NCBI GenBank assembly: GCA_039930945.1
Contig: JBDTSW010000062.1
Coordinates: 1-13,232, forward strand
Length of the DNA: 13,232 nt
Source of the DNA: JBDTSW01 sp039930945
Lineage (GTDB): Bacteria; Actinomycetota; Thermoleophilia; Solirubrobacterales; 70-9
Reading direction: 5' to 3'
Positions 6,925-13,232 of the stretch are shown here, piece by piece (within the stretch, counting starts at the first letter, position 1; each line of letters starts with the position of its first letter). Under the pieces are notes generated by a model. That model searched no databases, was not told where the DNA came from, and saw only the letters and a list, made by a program, of their open reading frames with translations. A program made the position numbers and the translations under genes.

Positions 6925-7416
6925 ATGAGCGGCCCGATGCTCTTCGTTCACCTGCTCGGCGCCGCGATCTGGGCGGGCGGTGTGATCGTGCTGGGGCTGG
7001 TCGCCTTCGGCGCCCGGCGCACCCTGCCCGACGCCCAGCGGGTCGAGCTCTTCCGGGTGATCGGTACCGGCTTCCTGATCCTCTCGGGCGTCGCCGCGGC
7101 GATGCTGCTGATCTCCGGTAACTCCATGGTCGAGGACCTGTTCGGCGGCTGGGACGGGCTCGGGGACTCCCACCCGGGAAGGACGGTGATCTGGAAATCG
7201 GTGCTTTTCCTCGTGGTTCTGGCGCTGGCGCTGATCCACGGCCTCGTCCTTGGCCCCCGCGTCCGCCGGGCCCGCGAGCGGATCGAGGCCGGCCCGCCGC
7301 GCGAGGGCGCCGAGGCGACCCGGAGGCGGCTCGCCGTGGCCTCGGGCGTCACCCAGGTGCTGCTGCTTTTGGGGACGCTGGCGATCCTCGCCCTGGCCGC
7401 CGATCTGGGCAGCTAG
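6925..7416 (+). CDS. four-helix membrane protein, CopD-like
   Basis: The 163-aa protein has four predicted membrane segments (about 5-28, 43-63, 88-110 and 138-160) and a charged cytoplasmic-type loop rich in Arg and Glu (111-137). The first helix carries HLLGAAIWAGG (His9, Trp16), a pattern seen in CopD-like and related small heme- or copper-associated membrane families. A second helix histidine (His105) precedes GPRVRR. Such histidines could bind a metal or heme, but no function can be assigned from sequence alone. GGAG at 6909-6912, 12 bp before the ATG, is a reasonable ribosome binding site. It sits 9 bp after mazG and 15 bp before the DsbA-like gene, so co-expression with the redox pair is likely. 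Confidence 0.75.
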   Translation: MSGPMLFVHLLGAAIWAGGVIVLGLVAFGARRTLPDAQRVELFRVIGTGFLILSGVAAAMLLISGNSMVEDLFGGWDGLGDSHPGRTVIWKSVLFLVVLALALIHGLVLGPRVRRARERIEAGPPREGAEATRRRLAVASGVTQVLLLLGTLAILALAADLGS

Positions 7417-7431
7417 ATAGATTCCGTCTTC

Positions 7432-8121
7432 GTGCAGAGCTCGAGCCGGCGCACCCAGCTTCTAGTCCTCGCCGCCTTCGCCGCAACGGCGGTGGTGGCC
7501 CTGGTGTTGGTCAGCGCGCTCGGCGGCGACGACTCGTCTGAGCCGGGGGGCTCGGGGCCCTCGCTGGAGGGGATCCCCCAGCAGGGCACGGTGCTCGGCG
7601 AGCCCGGGGCTCCGGCGACCCTGACCGAGTTCGCCGACCTGCAGTGTCCCTTCTGCGCGGAGTTCGCGACCGGGGCGGTGCCCAGCCTGATCGACGACTA
7701 CGTCCGCCCGGGCAAGCTCAAGCTCGACTTCGCGGTGCTCGCCTTCCTCGGCCCGGATTCAGAGGAGGCGGCGCGGATGGCGGCCGCCGCGAGCCTGCAG
7801 GACCGCCTTTGGAACTTCGTCGAGGCCTTCTACCGCAACCAGGGCACGGAGAACTCGGGCTATGTGGACGAGGCCTTCCTCAGCGATATCGCCGAGCAGG
7901 CCGGCGTCGACGTCGAGCAGGCGCTGGCCGAGCTGGACTCGCCGGAGGTGCAGCGGGTCCTTGATCTCAGCGCCGCGGCTGCGGAGCGCCTCGGGGTGAA
8001 CTCGACGCCGTCGTTCGCACTCGGCGGCGCGGGCTCGCCGCCGCGCCTTGTTCAGGTGCAGGCCCTGGAGGCCGGCTCCCTGGACGCCGACATCGACGAG
8101 TTTCTCGATCAGGCGCGATGA
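7432..8121 (+). CDS. membrane-anchored DsbA-like thioredoxin-fold oxidoreductase
   Basis: A 229-aa exported thiol oxidoreductase of the thioredoxin_4/DsbA type, expected to put disulfides into proteins outside the membrane. An N-terminal anchor (about 9-31) follows a short basic segment; a Gly/Ser/Pro linker leads to the domain beginning GTVLGEPGAPATLTEFADL. The active site is CPFC (Cys72, Cys75), the cis-proline loop is STPSF (Pro193), and a helical insertion lies between. These are the features of an active DsbA. The start is the GTG at 7432; the 15-bp gap to the previous stop has no clear Shine-Dalgarno sequence. It overlaps the downstream VKOR gene by four bases (ATGA), so translation of the two is probably coupled, and VKOR is its likely re-oxidant. 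Confidence 0.92.
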   Translation: MQSSSRRTQLLVLAAFAATAVVALVLVSALGGDDSSEPGGSGPSLEGIPQQGTVLGEPGAPATLTEFADLQCPFCAEFATGAVPSLIDDYVRPGKLKLDFAVLAFLGPDSEEAARMAAAASLQDRLWNFVEAFYRNQGTENSGYVDEAFLSDIAEQAGVDVEQALAELDSPEVQRVLDLSAAAAERLGVNSTPSFALGGAGSPPRLVQVQALEAGSLDADIDEFLDQAR

Positions 8122-8528
8122 CACCCGCCACGCGCCGCTGGTGGCTGGCGGCGCTGTTGCTCGCCGTCGCCGGGATCGGCGTAGCCGGCTACCTCACCTG
8201 GGTCCACTACGCCGAGCTCGAGCCCTTCTGCGTCGGTGGCGGCTGTGAGCGGGTGCAGGCCTCCAGGTACGCGGAGCTGGCCGGGATCCCGGTCGCGCTG
8301 ATCGGCCTGCTCAGCTACTGCGCGATCGTGACCGCGCTGGCGACGCGCCGCGAGGCGGGCCTGATGCTTGCGACCGGCCTGGCGCTGGTCGGCTTCGGCT
8401 TCAGCGCCTACCTCACCTATCTGGAGCTGTTCGTGATCGAGGCGGTCTGCCAGTGGTGCGCGGTGAACGCGGTGATCGCGACCGCCCTCGCCGCGGCGAC
8501 GGTCGGGCTCGTCGTGCGCGAGGGCTGA
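8118..8528 (+). CDS. vitamin K epoxide reductase (VKOR) family protein
   Basis: Bacterial VKOR homologues re-oxidise DsbA-like proteins and pass electrons to quinone, replacing DsbB in most actinobacteria. This 136-aa protein has four predicted helices (about 8-28, 55-75, 81-101 and 107-132). The extracytoplasmic loop holds Cys38 and Cys43 followed six residues later by Ser49, and the quinone-proximal CXXC is CQWC (Cys111, Cys114), all in the positions expected for the family. There is one further cysteine, Cys68, within helix 2. Its ATG overlaps the TGA of the DsbA-like gene. It is the last gene of the plus-strand run and ends 18 bp before the convergent ABC permease gene; no clear terminator was found in that gap. 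Confidence 0.93.
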   Translation: MTPATRRWWLAALLLAVAGIGVAGYLTWVHYAELEPFCVGGGCERVQASRYAELAGIPVALIGLLSYCAIVTALATRREAGLMLATGLALVGFGFSAYLTYLELFVIEAVCQWCAVNAVIATALAAATVGLVVREG

Positions 8529-8546
8529 TCCCGGCCGACGCGATCC

Positions 8547-9284
8547 TCAGGGCGTGCGGCGGCGCAGCGTCGCCGCGCCGAGCGCCAGCGCCAGCAGGGT
8601 GACGCCGAGGGTGACCGCGACGTCGACCGCCCCGGCGGTCCCCAGCGAGCCGTCGACCGAGACCCGCTCGAGGGCGTCGTACGCGTAGGTCATCGGCAGG
8701 GCGTAGGAGGCGGCTTCGAGAACCGGCGCCATCTGGTCGCGGGCGACGAACAGCCCGCAGAGCAGCAGCTGGGGAAAGATGAAGGCGGGCATGAACTGAA
8801 CGGCCTGGAACTCGGTCGTGGCGAAGGCGCTGGCGAACAGGCCCAGCGACATCCCCAGGAGCGCGTTGGCGATCGCCAGCAGGGCGACCGCCAGGGTCGA
8901 GCCGGCGACGTCGAGGCCGAGCAGGCCGAAGGAGACCAGCGAGACCACGCCGGCCTGCACCGCGGCCACCAGGGAGAAGGCGAGCCCGTAGCCCAGCAGC
9001 AGGTCGAGCTTGGCCAGCGGCAGCGTCATCAGCCGCTCGAGCGTGCCGGTGGTGCGCTCGCGGAGCATCGTGATCGAGGTCACGAGGAACATCGTGATCA
9101 GCGGGAAGAGGCCGACCAACGGGCCGCCGATGCGGTCGAACGTCTCGGGCTGGCCCTCGAAGGCGTACCTGAGCAGCGTCAGCAGCAGCGACGGCACCAC
9201 GATCAGCAGGGCGATCGTCCGCGGGTCGTGCCGCAGCTGGAGCAGCACCCGCAGAGCGGTCGCGCCGGTGGCGCGGGCGCTCAT
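8547..9284 (-). CDS. ABC-2 type transporter permease
   Basis: A 245-aa polytopic membrane subunit of an ABC-2 exporter with about six helices. The region after the second helix reads RERTTGTLERLMTLPL, the typical cytoplasmic motif of this family, and the C-terminal helix ends in RRRTP. The start is the ATG at 9284, which overlaps the TGA of the ATPase gene (ATGA), so the two are translationally coupled. A longer in-frame start at 9491 was rejected because it would lie wholly over the ATPase gene and encodes Arg/Pro-rich nonsense. Members export drugs, lipids or polysaccharides; the substrate cannot be told from sequence. Confidence 0.92.
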   Translation of the reverse strand: MSARATGATALRVLLQLRHDPRTIALLIVVPSLLLTLLRYAFEGQPETFDRIGGPLVGLFPLITMFLVTSITMLRERTTGTLERLMTLPLAKLDLLLGYGLAFSLVAAVQAGVVSLVSFGLLGLDVAGSTLAVALLAIANALLGMSLGLFASAFATTEFQAVQFMPAFIFPQLLLCGLFVARDQMAPVLEAASYALPMTYAYDALERVSVDGSLGTAGAVDVAVTLGVTLLALALGAATLRRRTP

Positions 9285-10000
9285 CGGCCGCCCTCCTGGA
9301 TCAGCCTGAGGAAGGCCTGCTCCAGGTCCCTGGCGCCGGTCCGCTCGAGCAACTCGCTCGGGCTCGCCGAGGCGAGGATGTCGCCGTCGCGCATCAGCAG
9401 CAGCCGGTCGCAGTGGATCGCCTCGTCCATCACGTGGCTCGAGACCAACAGCGTGGTCCCGGCCGCGGCGAAACTCGCGAACAGCTCCCACAGCTCGACC
9501 CGCAGCACCGGGTCCAGCCCGACCGTCGGCTCGTCGAGCACCAGCAGCTCGGGCCGCGCCAGCAGGGCGCTGGCGAGCGAGACGCGGGCCCGCTGGCCCC
9601 CGGAGAGGTTGCGGACCAGCCGGCCGGCGTTATCGGCGAGGTGGACGTCGTCGATCGCCTGGTCGACCCGGGCGGGATCGGCTGCGGCCACCCGGGCGAA
9701 GTACTCCAGGTTCTCGCGCACGCTGAGATCCGCGTAGACCGAGGGCGCCTGGGTGACGTAGCCGACCCGGCTTCGCAGCGCCGCGCAGCCGGCCGGCTCT
9801 CCCAGCACCGTCACCTCGCCGGACTCGATCACCTGGACCCCGACGATCGCCCTGATCAGCGTCGACTTGCCCGTGCCGCTGGGCCCGAGCAGGCCGGTGA
9901 CGGTGCCTGCCTCGACCTCGACCGAGACCCCGGGGAGCACGTCGCGGCCGCCGCGCACCACCCGCAGGTCGTCGGTCTCGATCGCCGTCGCCCGCCTCAT
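9281..10000 (-). CDS. ABC transporter ATP-binding protein
   Basis: The 239-aa nucleotide-binding subunit has Walker A GPSGTGKST (39-47), Q-loop YVTQ (81-84), signature LSGGQ (132-136), Walker B LVLDEP (153-158) and the switch histidine in SSH (187-189), all intact. It pairs with the ABC-2 permease encoded just downstream. The ATG at 10000 (MRRATAIETDDLRVVRGG) is chosen because the ABC fold starts there; the frame stays open to 10594 but that extension runs over the enolase gene. A GGCGG immediately before the ATG is too close to be a good ribosome binding site. The gene is divergent from eno, so both promoters must lie in the 132 bp between them unless they reach into coding sequence. Confidence 0.95.
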   Translation of the reverse strand: MRRATAIETDDLRVVRGGRDVLPGVSVEVEAGTVTGLLGPSGTGKSTLIRAIVGVQVIESGEVTVLGEPAGCAALRSRVGYVTQAPSVYADLSVRENLEYFARVAAADPARVDQAIDDVHLADNAGRLVRNLSGGQRARVSLASALLARPELLVLDEPTVGLDPVLRVELWELFASFAAAGTTLLVSSHVMDEAIHCDRLLLMRDGDILASASPSELLERTGARDLEQAFLRLIQEGGR

Positions 10001-10065
10001 CCGCCGCGAGCGTAGCGAGCGCGCGGGGGGCCCAGACGGCCGCCGGGCGCACCCTTCACCCGCGA

Positions 10066-10103
10066 TTGAGCCGACCCTGGCAGAATTGCCCGCCTGCGCG
10101 GGC
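10066..10103. promoter_or_regulatory. candidate control region between the ABC pair and eno
   Basis: The only AT-leaning stretch in the 132-bp divergent gap contains TTGAGC (10066-10071), an inverted repeat GGCA-GAAT-TGCC (10079-10090) and, directly after it, a hairpin with stem GCCCGC/GCGGGC and loop CTGC (10088-10103) that would fall in the eno leader. CAGAAT (10081-10086) could be a -10, but no -35 stands at standard spacing. The rest of the gap shows nothing recognisable. Confidence 0.3.
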
Positions 10104-10132
10104 GCCCACGGCGTCTCGCGTCTTCGCTTCAC

Positions 10133-11416
<1,284 letters not shown>

Positions 11417-11502
11417 CCCGGCGGCTCGCGGCTCGGGTGACGCCCGCGAGCATGACGTCGCCCATGGGCAGGACGCCCACCGCATGCGTCGAACCTCCGG
11501 AT

Positions 11503-11841
11503 ATGACGGCACGCGCCCAGGCTGCTCGTGGGTATCGCGCGCGACCGGCTCGGCGGCGCGGGGGACAGCGCTCCAGCCGCATCCGCTGGGACAGGCTTGG
11601 CCGGGTCCTGCTCGTGCTCGTCTTCTTCGCGATCCTCGCCTCCTACGTCGGACCGGCGATCAAGTTCGTCGACGCCTGGCGCGACTCGGGCGCGGAGAAG
11701 GCCCAGCTGCAGGAGTTGCAGCGAGAGAACGCGCAGCTGCGCTCGCGCGCCGGCAGCCTCGACGGCTCCGCCGCGGCCGATCGCGCGGCCCGCAGGCTCG
11801 GCATGATCGCCGAGGGCGAGCGCCCGTACGTGATCAAGTAG
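11503..11841 (+). CDS. FtsB/DivIC-family septum formation initiator
   Basis: A small bitopic division protein. Numbered from the ATG at 11503 (112 aa): basic cytoplasmic N-terminus (1-31, rich in Arg), one membrane helix (about 33-50), a short coiled coil containing KAQLQELQRENAQLRSR (about 64-80), and the family's closing element AARRLGMIAEGERPYVIK. FtsB/DivIC works with FtsL and FtsQ/DivIB to activate septal wall synthesis. In-frame starts at GTG 11437, ATG 11452 and ATG 11464 would add 13-22 residues; none has a good ribosome binding site and the added residues look unlike a conserved domain, so 11503 is a judgement. It follows eno directly, matching the eno-divIC order known in Mycobacterium (Rv1023-Rv1024, from memory). 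Confidence 0.88.
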   Translation: MTARAQAARGYRARPARRRGGQRSSRIRWDRLGRVLLVLVFFAILASYVGPAIKFVDAWRDSGAEKAQLQELQRENAQLRSRAGSLDGSAAADRAARRLGMIAEGERPYVIK

Positions 11842-11860
11842 CCCCCACGACAGGGCCACG

Positions 11861-13232
11861 GTGAGTCCCGCCTTCGCCTTCACAACCACCCCCGAGAGCG
11901 AGCGGGTGCTGGATGCGGGCGCCTACGTCCTCAGCTTCGCGGAGTTGGCGCTGATCGTCGCTGCGCTCGCGATCGCCGCTCGCCGGGTGCGCTCGCTGAT
12001 CCTGCCGGGATGGCGAGGGGCTCCCGCTTGGCTTGCCGAGATCGTCCTCGGGGTCGCCGCCGTGATCCTGATCTCGGAGGTGCTCGGCACCCTCGGCGCC
12101 TTCGGCGAGGTCGAGATGATCGTCGCCGCGCTCGTCGTCGCCGGGATCGCCGTGGTGGCCTGCGGGCATCTTGCCCGCGGTCGCGAGCCCGACCCCGGCG
12201 CGCCGCCCGCCCCGGCGCCGGGAACGCTCGCGGTCACCCTGGCGGTGGCGGCGTGCGCGGCGGTCGTCGCCGGCTGGATGGTGCCGACCCTGGGAAGCCT
12301 CGCCGGTGGCATGGACCGCGCCGACACCCTCTGGTACCACATGCCGCTCGCCGCGAAGTTCGTGCAGACCGGCTCGCTCGGCGACATCTTCTTCTTCGAC
12401 CCGATCTTCTTCGCCTCGTTCTACCCCTCGAACTCCGAGGTCCTGCACGCGGTCCCGATCCTCGCCTTCGGCCGCGACATCGTCTCGCCGGTCCTCAACC
12501 TGGGGTTCCTCTCGCTTGGCCTGCTGGCCTGCTGGTGCATCGGGCGCCCCTACGGCGTCGCTCCGCAGGCGCTGATCGGCGGCGCGGTCGCGCTCGGGGC
12601 CCAGATGCTGGTCGAGTTCCAGGCGGGCGAGGCCCTCAACGACATCACCGGCGTGGCCTTCGTGCTCACGGCGGCAGCGCTGTTGGTCAACGGCTATGCG
12701 GCCCGCCGCCCGGGCCGGGACGACTCGCCCGACGCCCCGGTCAGCGGGCGCGGGATCGCCGCCTCGGCGCTGGCGGTGGCCGGCCTCGCCGCCGGGATCG
12801 CCGTCGGGGTCAAGCTCTCCTTCCTCGCCCCCGTGGCGGCGCTGACGATCGGCGTGATCGTGATCGCGCCGGCGGGCGCGAGGCGGGTTGCCGCGCTGGC
12901 GTGGACGCTGCCGGTGGTCGCCGCGGGCATTTACTGGTATGCCCGCAACGCGATCGCGACCGGCAACCCGATCCCCTTCGTGCACTCGGTCGGCCCGATC
13001 GACCTCCCCGCGCCCGAGCGGGCGTTCGAGCTGCGTCCCGGCTTCGCGGTGGCGCACTACTGGAACGACACCCAGGTCTGGTGGGACTGGTTCATCCCCG
13101 GGCTCGAGGAGTCGTTCGGGGCGCTGTGGCCGCTGACCCTGCTGGTGATGAGCGCCGGCGCGGCGCTCGCGGTCTGGCGCGGCCGCGAGCCCGTCCTCAG
13201 GCTGTTGGGCGCGATGGCGCTGTTCACCGCGA
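11861..13232 (+). CDS. polytopic membrane protein, GT-C glycosyltransferase-like (3' truncated by window)
   Basis: Open from a GTG at 11861 to the right edge: 457 codons with no stop. AGGG at 11852-11855, five bases upstream, is a good ribosome binding site, 19 bp after the divIC-like stop. The protein has many hydrophobic helices, starting at about 21-41, 58-74, 84-103 and 121-140. An extracytoplasmic loop then reads MDRADTLWYHMPLAAKFVQTGSL (151-173), with Asp152, Asp155 and His160, and FYPSNSEVLHA (187-197). An acidic motif followed by WYH and then YPSN is reminiscent of GT39/ArnT-like GT-C enzymes, which move sugars from polyprenyl-phosphate donors outside the membrane. Donor, acceptor and full length are unknown. 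A cell-envelope role would suit the neighbouring division gene, but that is inference. Confidence 0.8.
   Translation, partial: MSPAFAFTTTPESERVLDAGAYVLSFAELALIVAALAIAARRVRSLILPGWRGAPAWLAEIVLGVAAVILISEVLGTLGAFGEVEMIVAALVVAGIAVVACGHLARGREPDPGAPPAPAPGTLAVTLAVAACAAVVAGWMVPTLGSLAGGMDRADTLWYHMPLAAKFVQTGSLGDIFFFDPIFFASFYPSNSEVLHAVPILAFGRDIVSPVLNLGFLSLGLLACWCIGRPYGVAPQALIGGAVALGAQMLVEFQAGEALNDITGVAFVLTAAALLVNGYAARRPGRDDSPDAPVSGRGIAASALAVAGLAAGIAVGVKLSFLAPVAALTIGVIVIAPAGARRVAALAWTLPVVAAGIYWYARNAIATGNPIPFVHSVGPIDLPAPERAFELRPGFAVAHYWNDTQVWWDWFIPGLEESFGALWPLTLLVMSAGAALAVWRGREPVLRLLGAMALFTA

Noticed and set aside
7418..7431. TAGATT just before the dsbA-like GTG as a leaderless promoter
   Set aside because: The spacing to the start is suggestive, but no -35 is visible and the gene sits 15 bp behind an upstream gene in a compact operon, so read-through is the simpler account.
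8529..8580. Possible bidirectional terminator between vkor and the ABC permease
   Set aside because: The only stem (GCGGCG with CGCCGC) lies inside the permease coding end, and no T-tract follows on either strand.

Overview
The window is a GC-rich (roughly 70% or more) bacterial chromosome segment. Gene content and order point to an actinobacterium, probably a deep-branching lineage such as Thermoleophilia; the lineage is an inference and was not tested by any search. The reading is mostly confident: RlmN, Mfd, a SurA/PrsA-like foldase, MazG, a DsbA/VKOR pair, a two-gene ABC exporter, enolase, a FtsB/DivIC-type division protein, and the start of a polytopic GT-C-like membrane protein that runs off the right edge.

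Layout. Bases 1-68 may hold the last codons of a plus-strand gene. Bases 78-373 form a long imperfect palindrome that reaches into the 3' end of rlmN (minus strand). A short divergent region (1346-1441) separates rlmN from a plus-strand run of six tightly packed genes (1442-8528): mfd, the foldase gene, mazG, a four-helix CopD-like membrane protein, dsbA-like and vkor. Gaps are 15 bp or less, and dsbA/vkor overlap by ATGA. The run ends tail to tail with a minus-strand ABC pair (8547-10000) whose two genes also overlap by ATGA. A 132-bp divergent region (10001-10132) leads into plus-strand eno, a divIC/ftsB-like gene and the GT-C-like gene.

How the genes fit together. The set mfd - foldase - mazG - eno - divIC resembles the old mfd/mazG/divIC neighbourhood of Gram-positive bacteria, and mfd-mazG-eno-divIC also lies together in Mycobacterium (from memory). 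Here a membrane/redox module and the ABC pair sit inside that framework. The DsbA-like thioredoxin and VKOR make a complete oxidative-folding pair: DsbA oxidises exported thiols and VKOR passes the electrons to quinone. The foldase four genes upstream has a C-terminal segment with four cysteines, so it is a candidate client or partner of that pair.

Main points for a second look: the intergenic palindrome, whose two arms carry small hairpins that differ by a compensated base pair and which supplies the rlmN stop codon; mazG, which has no ATG, GTG or TTG near its expected N-terminus; the foldase, which lacks both histidines typical of parvulins; and the redox module inside the mfd-eno cluster. 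I saw no tRNA, rRNA, CRISPR array, transposase or phage gene.
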